This document shows positions 54,218 through 63,393 of a stretch of DNA of 64,000 nt, in pieces. The stretch is from Micromonospora halophytica (GTDB taxonomy: Bacteria; Actinomycetota; Actinomycetes; Mycobacteriales; Micromonosporaceae), in contig NZ_FMDN01000001.1 in assembly GCF_900090245.1 (NCBI RefSeq), positions 408,241 to 472,240 on the forward strand. Reading direction: 5' to 3'. The notes below the pieces were generated by a model, which did no database searches, was not told where the DNA came from, and saw nothing but the letters and a program-made list of their open reading frames with translations. Both the position numbers and the translations under genes were made by a program. Position 1 is the first letter of the stretch, and every line of letters begins with the position of its first letter.

Positions 54218-54856
54218 ATGACCGCTGTGGGGAACGGTGCGCAGACCGCCGGCCGGCCCACCCGGCTACCCCGCTCGGCACGCCGTAAGCAGCTGCTCGC
54301 GGCGGCGCAGGAGGTGTTCGTCGCGCAGGGCTACCACGCCGCCGCGATGGACGACATCGCCGAACGGGCGGGGGTCTCCAAGCCGGTGCTCTACCAGCAC
54401 TTCCCGGGCAAGATGGAGCTCTATCTCGCACTGCTCGACACGCACTGCGACGCCATCGTCGCCAAGGTGCACGACGCGATGCGCGGGACGAGCGACAACA
54501 AGGAGCGGGTCGGCGCGTCGGTACGCGCCTACTTCGACTTCGTCGACCACGAGAGCGAGGCGTTCCGCCTGGTCTTCGAGTCGGACCTGCGCAACGACCC
54601 GGCGGTCCGGCAGCGGGTGGAGCGGGTCGAGCAGGGCTGCATCGCGGCGATAACCGACACCATCATCTCGGACACCGGCGTCAGCCGGGCGCACGCCGAG
54701 CTGCTCGCGTCCGGCCTGGTCGGGGCGGCGGAGACGGCCGCGCAGTTCTGGCTGGCCGGCGGCCGCCAGGTGCCCAAGGCCGAGGCGGAGGCACTGGTCG
54801 CGGCGCTGTCCTGGCGGGGGATCGCGAGCTTCCCGTTGCAAGGTGAGTCAGCCTGA
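54218..54856 (+). CDS. TetR-family transcriptional regulator
   Basis: The 212-residue protein has an N-terminal TetR helix-turn-helix: RRKQLLAAAQEVFVAQGYHA, then MDDIAERAGVSKPVLYQHFP. A helical ligand domain follows (GASVRAYFDFVDHESEAFRL). It is the counterpart of the TetR gene next to DUF3107 and rhlE in mycobacteria (Rv3208 region). The ATG has CGGAGG upstream. Divergent from the 905-residue protein gene; which genes it controls is not visible. Confidence 0.92.
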   Translation: MTAVGNGAQTAGRPTRLPRSARRKQLLAAAQEVFVAQGYHAAAMDDIAERAGVSKPVLYQHFPGKMELYLALLDTHCDAIVAKVHDAMRGTSDNKERVGASVRAYFDFVDHESEAFRLVFESDLRNDPAVRQRVERVEQGCIAAITDTIISDTGVSRAHAELLASGLVGAAETAAQFWLAGGRQVPKAEAEALVAALSWRGIASFPLQGESA

Positions 54857-54921
54857 ACATCCGGCCCCGAGATCGGATAGCCTTCCCATCGGCGGCTCTT
54901 TCGCCCACCTGAGGAGGCACA

Positions 54922-55149
54922 GTGGAGGTCAAGATCGGCGTGCAGTACGCGCCGCGCGAGCTGGTTCTGGAGAGCGCGCAGTCGCCGGCCGAGATCGAGC
55001 AGATCGTGACCGACGCCTTCGGCAAGTCCGAGGGGACCCTCTCCCTGACCGACGAGAAGGGCCGGCGGGTGATCGTGCCGGTCGGCAAGGTCGCCTACGT
55101 CGAGATCGCCGAGGCGTCGCCGCGAGCGGTGGGCTTCACCGTCCGCTGA
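54922..55149 (+). CDS. DUF3107 protein
   Basis: The 75-residue protein starts MEVKIGVQYAPRELVLESAQ and ends EIAEASPRAVGFTVR, typical of the small DUF3107 family of actinobacteria (ATP-binding-like beta fold). Function unknown. The start is the GTG at 54922 with GAGGAGG upstream. It follows the TetR gene by 65 bp, as in mycobacteria (Rv3208A), so the two are likely cotranscribed. Confidence 0.93.
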   Translation: MEVKIGVQYAPRELVLESAQSPAEIEQIVTDAFGKSEGTLSLTDEKGRRVIVPVGKVAYVEIAEASPRAVGFTVR

Positions 55150-55232
55150 ACCGGTCCGGCCCCTGCGGCGGCTCAGCCCGCCGCGGGCCGGATCCGGGCC
55201 GTCCCCCCTCCACCGGCGCGGGGTGATCCGGC

Positions 55233-55880
55233 TCAGTTGTTGAGGCCGGCCGCGGCCATCCGGGCGGTGTGGTTGGCGGTCAGCCTGCGGAACAGCGCCG
55301 GCACGTCGACCTCGTCCCGCCCGATCAGGGCGGTGAGCGCGCCCCGGTCCGCCGCGGCGACCCGCCCCGCCTGGGAGAGCGCCTCTCCGACCAGCCGTCT
55401 CGCCCACATGGAGAGCCGGTTGGCCACCCGGGGGTCGACCTCGATCGCGGCCCGGATCTCGGCCACCGCGAACTCGGCGTACCGGGACTCGTGCAGCACG
55501 TCCCGCACCAGTTGCCGGTACGGCTCGTCCAGCCGGTCGGCCATCTCGCCGAGGAAGTCGTCGGTGATGCCGTCCCCGACGTACGCCTTGGTGACCGCCT
55601 CCAGCCAGTCCTTCGGCTCGGTCGAGTCGTGGTACGACTGCAACGCGTCCCGGTAGGGCGCCATCACCTCGTCCGGGCTGGCCCCGAGCGCGGTGAGCCA
55701 GTCGGCGAGCCGCCGGTAGTTGCCGATCTCCGCCGCCGCCATCTCGCTCAGCGCGGCCCGGCGACGCAGGTCGGGGGCGAGCCGGGCGTCGGCGGCCATC
55801 CGGTCGAAGGCGAGCAGTTCGCCGTAGGCGACCAGACCGAGCAGGTCGACCACGGCTTCGGGGCTTGTCGGGGCGGGCAC
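55233..55880 (-). CDS. Ferritin-like/MiaE-like diiron protein
   Basis: The 215-residue helical protein has carboxylate-rich helices with an E-x-x-N/H pattern: LGLVAYGELLAFDRMAADAR, then SEMAAAEIGNYRRLADWLTA and VLHESRYAEFAVAEIRAAIE. This is the ferritin-like fold with E and E-x-x-H-like ligands (E near residues 17, 55, 129). Mycobacterial homologues (Rv3210c) lie in the same place beside rhlE. GTG at 55878-55880. Divergent from rhlE. Confidence 0.88.
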   Translation of the reverse strand: MPAPTSPEAVVDLLGLVAYGELLAFDRMAADARLAPDLRRRAALSEMAAAEIGNYRRLADWLTALGASPDEVMAPYRDALQSYHDSTEPKDWLEAVTKAYVGDGITDDFLGEMADRLDEPYRQLVRDVLHESRYAEFAVAEIRAAIEVDPRVANRLSMWARRLVGEALSQAGRVAAADRGALTALIGRDEVDVPALFRRLTANHTARMAAAGLNN

Positions 55881-55919
55881 GAGCGCAGGGTACCGTCCGG
55901 GGCGTACGACCGTTTTTTG

Positions 55920-55935
55920 CGTGATCCAGATCACA
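55920..55935. promoter_or_regulatory. CRP/FNR-type operator-like palindrome
   Basis: CGTGATCCAGATCACA matches the CRP consensus TGTGA-N6-TCACA at nine of ten fixed positions and contains the perfect inverted repeat GTGATC-CA-GATCAC. It lies in the divergent region, 40 bp upstream of the ferritin-like start and about 230 bp upstream of rhlE. Confidence 0.65.
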
Positions 55936-56166
55936 ATTATTACCCCCGGGGGAGGGTCGGTCAACGGGCTTCGGAGCGAAACCCTGCTGCTCGGTTAAGA
56001 TGGAGCAGTTGCCGTGGGCGCCGATCCGATCGAAGTCCTGCCTACGGCGCGCGTGCGGCCCGGTCCGGCTCGGCGAACACCGCCCCCGACCGCGTGGCCC
56101 GCGCCATACCGATCGCGCCCTGAGGACAAGACGGGGCGCACCACGAGAGGGCACCCCCAGATCCAG

Positions 56167-57837
56167 ATGAGCGAACAGATTCTCGAAGAGCTGGAGGGCC
56201 ACGAACTGGCCCCCACCGCCCCGGTCCGTCCGGAGGCGCCCACGTTCGCCGCGCTCGGCGCGCGGCCGGAGACCGTCGAGGCGCTGGCCGCGGCGGGCAT
56301 CACCCGCGCCTTCGCGATCCAGGAGTACGCGCTCCCGATCGCGCTGCGCGGCACCGACCTGATCGGCCAGGCGCCGACCGGCACCGGCAAGACCCTCGGC
56401 TTCGGCGTACCGCTGCTGGAGCGGGTCTTCGCCCCCGACGAGGGCAGCGACGGCGTGCCCCAGGCCCTGGTCGTCGTCCCCACCCGTGAGCTGGGCATCC
56501 AGGTCGCCAAGGACCTCGCCGCCGCGGGCAAGACCCGGGGCGTGCGGGTGCTGCCGATCTACGGCGGGGTGGCGTACGAGCCGCAGATCGACGCGCTGCG
56601 CAAGGGCGTGGAGATCCTGGTCGGCACGCCGGGCCGACTGATGGACCTGCAGAAGCAGAAGCACCTGCGGCTGGACCGGGTGCGCGCGCTGGTCCTCGAC
56701 GAGGCCGACCGGATGCTCGACCTGGGCTTCCTGGACGACGTCGAGAAGATCCTGGCGATGCTGCCGGAGGACCGGCAGACCATGCTCTTCTCGGCCACCA
56801 TGCCGGACCCGATCGTCACGCTCTCCCGGCGCTTCCTGCGCCGGCCGGTGACGATCCACGCCGGGCACACCGCCGAGACCGGCCCGTCGCCGCAGACCAA
56901 GCAGCTGGCGTACCGCACCCACTCGATGAACAAGATCGAGATCGTGGCCCGGATCCTCCAGGCGGAGGGGCGCGGCCTCACCATGATCTTCACGCGGACC
57001 AAGCGGGCCGCCGACCGGGTCGCCGAGGACCTCGACTTCCGCGGCTTCGCGGTCGCCGCCGTCCACGGCGACCTGGGCCAGGGCGCGCGGGAGCGGGCGC
57101 TGCGGGCGTTCCGCGCCGGCAAGATCGACACGCTGGTCGCCACGGACGTGGCCGCCCGGGGCATCGATGTCAGCGGCGTCACCCACGTCATCAACTACGA
57201 CTGCCCCGAGGACCAGGACACCTACACCCACCGGATCGGCCGTACCGGCCGGGCCGGGGCGACCGGCGTCGCGGTGACCTTCGTCGACTGGGACGACATG
57301 CCCCGCTGGCGGATCATCGACAAGACGCTCGGCCTGGACATGCCGGAGCCGCCGGAGACGTACCACACCTCCCCGCACCTCTACACCGACCTCGACATCT
57401 CCACCGAGATCACCGGCACCCTGCCGACCGCCGAGCGGACCCGCGCCGGGCTCGCCGCCGAGGTCGAGGAGGACCTGGGCGGACGGTCACGCCGTGGCGA
57501 GGGTGGCCGGGGCTCCCGGCGCGGCGAGAGCCGGGGCGAGAGCCGCGGTCGGGGTGAGCGTCGCCGGGGCCGCTCCGGCTCCGACACGCCGGACGCCGAG
57601 GCTCCGGTCGAGGCCGCCGCCGAGGAGGGCACCCGCACCCCGCGCCGCCGGCGTCGCCGCCGGGACGGCGAGACGGTCGCGGGCGAGCCGACCGCGGTGA
57701 TCTCCGCCGACGCGGGCGCCACCGAGCCGGCCGCCGTCTCCGCCGACGGCGAGCAGCCGTCGAAGCCGCGCCGCCGCCGACGCCGCCGTGGTGGCGCTTC
57801 CGGCGTGGGTACGCCGGCCGAGGCCACCGCCGACTGA
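56167..57837 (+). CDS. rhlE: DEAD-box RNA helicase, RhlE-like
   Basis: The 556-residue protein has the Q motif (TFAALGARPETVEALAAAGI), Walker A APTGTGKT near residue 70, PTRELGIQ, DEAD in LVLDEADRMLDLGFL near residue 177, SAT, and HRIGRTGRAGATGVA near residue 355. After residue 430 a long Arg-rich basic tail (RRRGRSGSD, RRRRRRR blocks) should bind RNA. It unwinds short RNA duplexes and helps ribosome assembly and RNA turnover. The ATG at 56167 follows GAGAGGGCACCCCCAG. Confidence 0.96.
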   Translation: MSEQILEELEGHELAPTAPVRPEAPTFAALGARPETVEALAAAGITRAFAIQEYALPIALRGTDLIGQAPTGTGKTLGFGVPLLERVFAPDEGSDGVPQALVVVPTRELGIQVAKDLAAAGKTRGVRVLPIYGGVAYEPQIDALRKGVEILVGTPGRLMDLQKQKHLRLDRVRALVLDEADRMLDLGFLDDVEKILAMLPEDRQTMLFSATMPDPIVTLSRRFLRRPVTIHAGHTAETGPSPQTKQLAYRTHSMNKIEIVARILQAEGRGLTMIFTRTKRAADRVAEDLDFRGFAVAAVHGDLGQGARERALRAFRAGKIDTLVATDVAARGIDVSGVTHVINYDCPEDQDTYTHRIGRTGRAGATGVAVTFVDWDDMPRWRIIDKTLGLDMPEPPETYHTSPHLYTDLDISTEITGTLPTAERTRAGLAAEVEEDLGGRSRRGEGGRGSRRGESRGESRGRGERRRGRSGSDTPDAEAPVEAAAEEGTRTPRRRRRRRDGETVAGEPTAVISADAGATEPAAVSADGEQPSKPRRRRRRRGGASGVGTPAEATAD

Positions 57838-57850
57838 CCCCGTGACACCC

Positions 57851-57892
57851 GGACATCCCCCGCACCGCTCGCCGGTACGGGGGATGTCCCCT
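57851..57892 (+). terminator. Intrinsic terminator after rhlE
   Basis: GGACATCCCCCG (57851-57862) pairs perfectly with CGGGGGATGTCC (57878-57889) over a 15-base loop and is followed by CCTTT. It starts 13 bp past the rhlE stop. Confidence 0.85.
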
Positions 57893-58054
57893 TTGGTGAC
57901 CGCCCCGTCCCGCCGGAGCCGCTCCCGGCGACCCGGATCGGCGGGAGCACGTCGCCCGCCCGCGGCGACGCAGGTCACCGGTCGACGTGCGGCGCGGGCC
58001 ACCCCGGCCCGGGGCGCGCACCGCCACCCGCCCGCGAAGAAGGATGATGCAACG

Positions 58055-59212
58055 ATGCCCGAACCGTTGGACGCCGCCCTGACCGAGGTACGGACGCTGC
58101 TGCTCGACCCCACACTGACCCGGGCGGTCGCCGCCGGCCGCCGGCGTGGACAGCGGCCGTCGGTGGTCCGCGCCGAGCTGCGCCCGGTCGTCCTCAAGGC
58201 CGGTCCACGGTTGCAGATCTCCACCTCCGACGGCAGCCGGCCGTACACCCGCAACGTGGCGCCGGGGACGGAGGCCGGGTCGGCGGTCGACGCGCTGCTG
58301 GCCGAGCCGTTCGGCAACTGGCACGTGGAGACCGCCGACGCCACGCTCCAGCTCCGGGTGACCAAGTCCGGCGAGGCGCAGGTGCACCGGGCCGCGGCGA
58401 CCCGGACGGCGGCGGAGCCGGTCGGGCACGACCGGGCCAAGGAGTACCTGCTGGACCCGGGCGACCCGATCTTCGCCGAGATCGGCGGCTCGGCCGCCAA
58501 GCGACGCCAGGTGGACGCCTTCCTGCGGGCGCTCGCCGCCACCCTCCCGGAGGAGCTGACCGGGCCGCTGCGCGTGGTCGACCTGGGCTGTGGCAACGCG
58601 TACCTGACCTTCGCGGCGTACCGGTACCTCGCCCGGCGCGGCCTCGACGTCGAGCTGGTCGGGGTGGACGTCCGGGAGGACCAGCGGCGGCGCAACACCG
58701 AGCTGGCCGACCGGCTCGGCTGGGCCGGCCGGGTCTCCTTCGTCGCCGGCACCATCGCCGACGCGGTGGTCGAGCCGGCACCGGACCTGGTGCTGGCGCT
58801 GCACGCCTGCGACACCGCCACCGACGAGGCGCTGGCCCGGGCGGTGCGGTGGAACGCCCGTTGGGTGCTCGCCGCCCCCTGCTGCCACCACGACCTGGCC
58901 GCGCAGCTGCGCTCCCGTCCGGCCCCGGCCCCGTACGAGCTGCTGACCCGGCAGGGCATCCTGCGGGAACGCTTCGCCGACGTGCTCACCGACGCGCTGC
59001 GTGCCGGCCTGCTCCGGCTGCACGGCTACCGGGCGGAGGTGGTGGAGTTCGTGGACTCCCGGCACACTCCCCGGAACCTGCTCATCCGGGCCCGCCGGAC
59101 CGGCGCCGCGCCCACCGAGGGCCAGCGGGCCGAGTACCGGGAACTGGTCGACCAGTGGCAGGTCACGCCCCGGCTGGCGGCCCTGCTGGCCGGGGACGCC
59201 CCGAACACCTGA
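58055..59212 (+). CDS. SAM-dependent methyltransferase
   Basis: The 385-residue protein has an N-terminal domain of about 150 residues and a class I methyltransferase domain: VVDLGCGNAYLTFAAYRYLA near residue 170, followed by VGVDVREDQRRRNTELADRL, and the characteristic LALHACDTATDEALARAV and AAPCCHHDLAAQL. The PCCHHDL pattern is that of the METTL25/RRNAD1-type group, whose substrate in bacteria is unknown. ATG at 58055 with AAGGA upstream. It follows the rhlE terminator, so it has its own promoter. Confidence 0.9.
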   Translation: MPEPLDAALTEVRTLLLDPTLTRAVAAGRRRGQRPSVVRAELRPVVLKAGPRLQISTSDGSRPYTRNVAPGTEAGSAVDALLAEPFGNWHVETADATLQLRVTKSGEAQVHRAAATRTAAEPVGHDRAKEYLLDPGDPIFAEIGGSAAKRRQVDAFLRALAATLPEELTGPLRVVDLGCGNAYLTFAAYRYLARRGLDVELVGVDVREDQRRRNTELADRLGWAGRVSFVAGTIADAVVEPAPDLVLALHACDTATDEALARAVRWNARWVLAAPCCHHDLAAQLRSRPAPAPYELLTRQGILRERFADVLTDALRAGLLRLHGYRAEVVEFVDSRHTPRNLLIRARRTGAAPTEGQRAEYRELVDQWQVTPRLAALLAGDAPNT

Positions 59213-59391
59213 CCGCCGTACCACGGAAGGGGCCCGGCACGGCCGGTGGGCACCACGGGCCCGGGGTGGATCCGGGGTCCCGGGCGGGACACAGGGGTCG
59301 ATCGGTCAATTGCTCCGACGCATCGTCGTACTACCCTGGGGAGGCGCGATCGACACCGCGCCCGGTTCGAGAAAGGGACCACCCCGCAGGA

Positions 59392-59808
59392 ATGGGCTCC
59401 GCAGAGGTATCACCGCAGATGGCCTTCGCACGCTTCGTGCGACGTGCCATCGACGACGCCCGGGATGAGCGGGGTTGGACGGTGAGCGACCTGGCGGCGC
59501 ACACCGGGGTGGGGCGGTCCACCGTCTTCCGCTGGCTGGCCGGCGACTGGCAGGACTACCCCGAACTGGCCAAGGTGCGCGGCTTCTGCGCCGCCCTCGA
59601 CCTGCCGGTCGCGGCGGCGTTCCGGGCGCTCGGCCTGCCCGACGCCGGTCCGGCCCCGCGTCGCCGCGCCGACGACGCCCCGGTCGAGGCGGACGTGCGG
59701 GTCATCCTGGAGCGGCTGGCCGACCCCACTGTGCCGGCCGAGGAGAAGCACCACATCCGCGACCTGCTGCGCTACCTCGCCCGCCGCCCGGTCCGCCGGG
59801 CCGGCTGA
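59392..59808 (+). CDS. XRE-family helix-turn-helix regulator
   Basis: The product of about 138 residues has an N-terminal Xre helix-turn-helix (DERGWTVSDLAAHTGVGRST, VFRWLAGDW) followed by a helical C-terminal segment that ends EEKHHIRDLLRYLARRP. It is a candidate DNA-binding regulator. The start may be the ATG at 59392 or the ATG at 59419; the second has AGAGG at a slightly long distance. The convergent neighbour is a His-rich membrane protein. Confidence 0.85.
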   Translation: MGSAEVSPQMAFARFVRRAIDDARDERGWTVSDLAAHTGVGRSTVFRWLAGDWQDYPELAKVRGFCAALDLPVAAAFRALGLPDAGPAPRRRADDAPVEADVRVILERLADPTVPAEEKHHIRDLLRYLARRPVRRAG

Positions 59809-59929
59809 CCCCGCTCGCCCGCCGCCCGGTCCGCCGGGCCCGCCCCGCCGACGCGGGCCGGCCAGCCGGCGACCGTCCACCACCCCAGCCCTCGGCGACA
59901 GTGCGGGGGCGGGCTTCCGGCGGCGGCGG

Positions 59930-60907
59930 TCAGGCGACGGTGACGGTGAATTCGGCGGTCCGCACCACGCCGGCCACCTGGAAGTCGAGGTACATCCGGT
60001 AGCGGCCCGGCCCCGGCGCGGTGACCCAGAAGGTGACCGTGTCGCCGGCCTGCGTCGGCTCCGGGTGCACGTGCAGGTAGCCGAGGTCCCCCTCGCGCAG
60101 CGCGACGAGGTGCCCGTACGCGCCGAGGTAACGCTCCAGGGCGGCCGGGGCGGCGCCGTCGCGTACCCGGAAGCGCAACGGCAGCGCCCTGCCGACCTCG
60201 GGCACACCCTCGTGGTCGACGGTGAACCCGTCGACCGTCGTGGTGGTCGCCGGGGCGGGCAGCGGCCGGGGCGCGTACTCGCCGGGGGCGGTCAGGTCCA
60301 CCCCGAGGGTGACCGGCGTCTGCCGCCCGTCGTCGGCGACGGCGACGAAGTCCGCGTACGCCCGCCAGACGCCGGGCTGTGCCAGGGTCAGCGGCACCGA
60401 CCAGGTGCCGTCGGCGGCCATCGTCGGGTGCAGGTGCTGGTAGCCGGTGAGGTCCCGGCGTACCACGATCAGGTGCATCGGCTTGTCGTGCACCACGGCG
60501 AACCGGGTGACCGCCTGCCGCCGGTCGTCGTGGATCCGGAAGCGGAAGTCCCCGGCCCGGCCGGCGACCAGGTCCCCTGCCGACGGGGTGAGGGTGTAGC
60601 CGGACGAGGTGACCGAGAGCCCGCCGGCCGCGGTCGCGGCGTCCCCGCCCGCGCCGTGGTCGTGCGCGCCGGTGCCGGGCGCGTGGGCGTGCTCCCCGGT
60701 GGCCGCCGCGGCGACGCCCGTCCCGCCCGGTGTGGCCGGCTTCGGGTTGGCCCGGCCCAGGCCGAAGCCGAGCAGGACGGCGAGCACCAGCCCGCCCACG
60801 GTCAGCGCCAGCCGCAGGGTGCTCCGGTCCGGCCCGACGGGGTGGGCGTCGGTCGCCGACCCTCCGTCCGGGTCGACCGCCGCCGTGACGGATCGCTGCT
60901 CGGCCAT
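59930..60907 (-). CDS. Membrane-anchored His-rich protein with beta-sandwich domains
   Basis: The 325-residue protein has a short cytoplasmic start, one membrane helix (LALTVGGLVLAVLLGFGLGR), a His-rich linker (EHAHAPGTGAHDHGAGGD) and two outer Ig-like/beta-sandwich domains. They include VVHDKPMHLIVVRRDLTGYQ and LHPTMAADGTWSVP with further His and Met residues. Such domains resemble metal-related periplasmic proteins, so copper or other metal handling is a guess. ATG at 60905-60907. No partner gene adjacent. Confidence 0.6.
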   Translation of the reverse strand: MAEQRSVTAAVDPDGGSATDAHPVGPDRSTLRLALTVGGLVLAVLLGFGLGRANPKPATPGGTGVAAAATGEHAHAPGTGAHDHGAGGDAATAAGGLSVTSSGYTLTPSAGDLVAGRAGDFRFRIHDDRRQAVTRFAVVHDKPMHLIVVRRDLTGYQHLHPTMAADGTWSVPLTLAQPGVWRAYADFVAVADDGRQTPVTLGVDLTAPGEYAPRPLPAPATTTTVDGFTVDHEGVPEVGRALPLRFRVRDGAAPAALERYLGAYGHLVALREGDLGYLHVHPEPTQAGDTVTFWVTAPGPGRYRMYLDFQVAGVVRTAEFTVTVA

Positions 60908-61139
60908 GCGCCCACGGTACCGCCGTCCCCGGTGCCGGTCGGCTCTCGGCCGACCACCGTGGCGACGGTCGCAATCCGGCGTCGCCGGGAACTTTCCGCC
61001 CGGTCCGGCCCGGGACGGACCCAGGCGGGTGTCCGCGGCTCCCGAGCCGGCGCGGACCGCGGGCGGGAAGCCGTACCGCAGGTCGGCCCGGCGACCCCGA
61101 TCCGGGCCCGACGCCGAGCCGGGCGGCGGGCCCGGGGCG

Positions 61140-63278
61140 TCAGCCGGCCACGGCGAGGGCGAGGGGCAGCACGTCCGGCGCGCCGGCCCGGCGCAGCAGC
61201 CGGGCCACCATGGCCATCGTCCAGCCGGAGTCGACCAGGTCGTCGACGAGCAGCACCGGCCCGTCCAGCCCGGTGAGGGCGTCGGCCAGGTCCGCCGGCA
61301 CGGCGAAGGCGTCGTGCAGCGTGCGTACCCGCTGGGCGCTGTTGCCGCGCGGCCCGCCGGCCCCGGTCGGGCCGGTGGGGACGACCTGGCCGAGCAGTGG
61401 CAGCCGGCCCACGGTGGCGATCCGCTCGGCGAGCGAGCCGACCAGTGTCGGGCGGGTGCGGGAGCCGACGGCGACCACACCGGCCGGCCGGCGCGGCCAC
61501 GGGTCGTCGCCGTGGGCCCACGCCCTGAGCACGTCGACCACCGCCGTCGCCACGTCGTCCGGGACCGGGCCGTCCGCCGCGTCCGGCCCGACCAGGGCGC
61601 GCAGCCGGCCACCCCAGCCCAGGTCGGACAGCCGTCCCACGGCCCGCCCGGGCAGCGCCTGCTCCGCCGGGGGGATCCGTCCCTTCAGGGGTACGCCCAC
61701 CGCGTCCAGCCCGGTCGGCCAGAGCTTCTTCGGCGGGACCTGGACACCGGGGCGGCCGAGGAAGGTCTGCGCGGTGCTCAGCGCGGTGTCGGAGACCTCC
61801 GGGGTGAACAGCGGACCGGCGCAGTTGTCACAGCGACCGCAGTCGGTCGCCCCGGTGTCGTCGAGGCACTCGCGCAGGTACCGCATCCGGCAGCCGGACG
61901 TGGCCGCGTACTCCCGCATGGCCTGCTGCTCGGCGGTGCGCGCCTGGGCGACGCGGCGCAACCGGGCCTCGTCGTAGACCCAGGGCTCGCCGGTGGCGAG
62001 CCAGCCGCCGCGCACCCGGCGCACCGCGCCGTCCACGTCGAGCACCTTGAGCATCAGTTCCAGCCGGGCCCGGCGCAGGTCGACCATGGGTTCCAGGGCC
62101 TGGGTGGAGAACGGCCGGTCGGTGTGCAGGGCGGCGAGCACCGCCCGGACCTGCTCCTCGGGCGGGAAGGCGAGCGAGGCGAAGTACCGCCAGATGGCCG
62201 CGTCCTCGACGCCGGGCAGCAGCAGCACCTCGGCGTGCTCGACGGCCCGACCGGCCCGGCCGACCTGCTGGTAGTACGCGATCGGCGAGGGTGGCGCACC
62301 GAGGTGCACCACGAAGCCGAGGTCCGGCTTGTCGAAACCCATGCCGAGCGCGGAGGTGGCGACCAGCGCCTTGATCTTGTTGTCGAGCAGGTCCTGCTCG
62401 GCGGCGCGGCGGTCCGCGTCCTCGGCCTGGCCCGTGTAGGAGGCCACCGACCAGCCGCGCGAGCGCAGGAACTCGGCGGTCTCCCCCGCCGCCGCGACGG
62501 TCAGCGTGTAGATGATCCCGGAGCCGGGGAGCCGGTCGAGGTGGTCGGCGAGCCAGCCCAGCCGGTGGGCCGGGCTCGGCAGGTCGAGTACGCCCAGCCG
62601 CAGCGACTCCCGGTCCAGGGTGCCGCGCAGCACCAGCGCGTCGCCGCCGTCACCCGTGCTGAGCTGTTCGGCCACGTCGGTGGTGACCCGGGCGTTCGCG
62701 GTGGCGGTGGTGGCCAGCACCGGGGTGCGTTCGGGCAGGCCGGCGAGGAAGGTGCGCAGCCGGCGGTAGTCCGGCCGGAAGTCGTGCCCCCAGTCGGAGA
62801 CGCAGTGCGCCTCGTCGACCACCAGCAGGCCGGTGGTGGCGGCCAGCCGGGGCAGCACGCCGTCCCGGAAGTCCGGATTGTTGAGCCGTTCCGGGCTGAT
62901 CAGCAGCACGTCCACCGCGCCGGCGTGGATCTCGGCGGTGATCTCGTCCCACTCGTCGAGGTTGGCGGAGTTGATGGTGCGGGCCCGGATGCCCGCGCGG
63001 GCCGCCGATTCCACCTGGTTGCGCATCAGCGCCAGCAGCGGCGACACGATGACCGTGGGGCCGGCGGCGTCGGGGCGTTCCCGCAGCAGCGCGGTGGCGA
63101 CGAAGTAGACCGCCGACTTGCCCCAGCCGGTGCGCTGCACGCAGAGCACCCGACGCCGGTCCACCACCAGCGCCTCGATCGCCCGCCACTGGTCCTCGCG
63201 CAGCGTGGCGTGCTCGCCGGCCAGCCGGCGCAGCACCGCCTCGGCCCGCTCCCGTACCGCTGCCCGATCCTGGCTCAT
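61140..63278 (-). CDS. RecQ-like DNA helicase fused to a phosphoribosyltransferase domain
   Basis: The 712-residue protein has helicase motifs QRTGWGKSAVYF near residue 50 (Walker A), VVDEAHCVSDWGHDFRPDYR near residue 149 and ALGMGFDKPDLGFVVHLGAP with the YYQQVGRAGR motif. A Cys4 zinc site follows (CRMRYLRECLDDTGATDCGR, then CDNC). After residue 540 a phosphoribosyltransferase domain ends with the PRPP loop LLVDDLVDSGWTMAMVARLL near residue 672. RecQ unwinds DNA 3' to 5'. ATG at 63276-63278. The frame is intact. Confidence 0.92.
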   Translation of the reverse strand: MSQDRAAVRERAEAVLRRLAGEHATLREDQWRAIEALVVDRRRVLCVQRTGWGKSAVYFVATALLRERPDAAGPTVIVSPLLALMRNQVESAARAGIRARTINSANLDEWDEITAEIHAGAVDVLLISPERLNNPDFRDGVLPRLAATTGLLVVDEAHCVSDWGHDFRPDYRRLRTFLAGLPERTPVLATTATANARVTTDVAEQLSTGDGGDALVLRGTLDRESLRLGVLDLPSPAHRLGWLADHLDRLPGSGIIYTLTVAAAGETAEFLRSRGWSVASYTGQAEDADRRAAEQDLLDNKIKALVATSALGMGFDKPDLGFVVHLGAPPSPIAYYQQVGRAGRAVEHAEVLLLPGVEDAAIWRYFASLAFPPEEQVRAVLAALHTDRPFSTQALEPMVDLRRARLELMLKVLDVDGAVRRVRGGWLATGEPWVYDEARLRRVAQARTAEQQAMREYAATSGCRMRYLRECLDDTGATDCGRCDNCAGPLFTPEVSDTALSTAQTFLGRPGVQVPPKKLWPTGLDAVGVPLKGRIPPAEQALPGRAVGRLSDLGWGGRLRALVGPDAADGPVPDDVATAVVDVLRAWAHGDDPWPRRPAGVVAVGSRTRPTLVGSLAERIATVGRLPLLGQVVPTGPTGAGGPRGNSAQRVRTLHDAFAVPADLADALTGLDGPVLLVDDLVDSGWTMAMVARLLRRAGAPDVLPLALAVAG

Positions 63279-63315
63279 CCGGCATTTCTACCAGCACCGG
63301 CCCGCGATCCAACCC

Positions 63316-63377
63316 GTCGATCATGAAGTTGTCGCCTACGCCGTCCGGCGTGTCGTGGCGACAACTTCATGATCGAC
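63316..63377. repeat. Palindromic element C (perfect 21-bp arms)
   Basis: GTCGATCATGAAGTTGTCGCC (63316-63336, shown as its first 20 bases plus C) and its exact complement (63357-63377), with a 20-nt loop that itself holds ACGCCG/CGGCGT. It lies in the gap upstream of recQ and downstream of livM. It could stop livM transcripts; there is no T-run. Confidence 0.93.
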
Positions 63378-63393
63378 AGGGCCCGAGCGGAGG

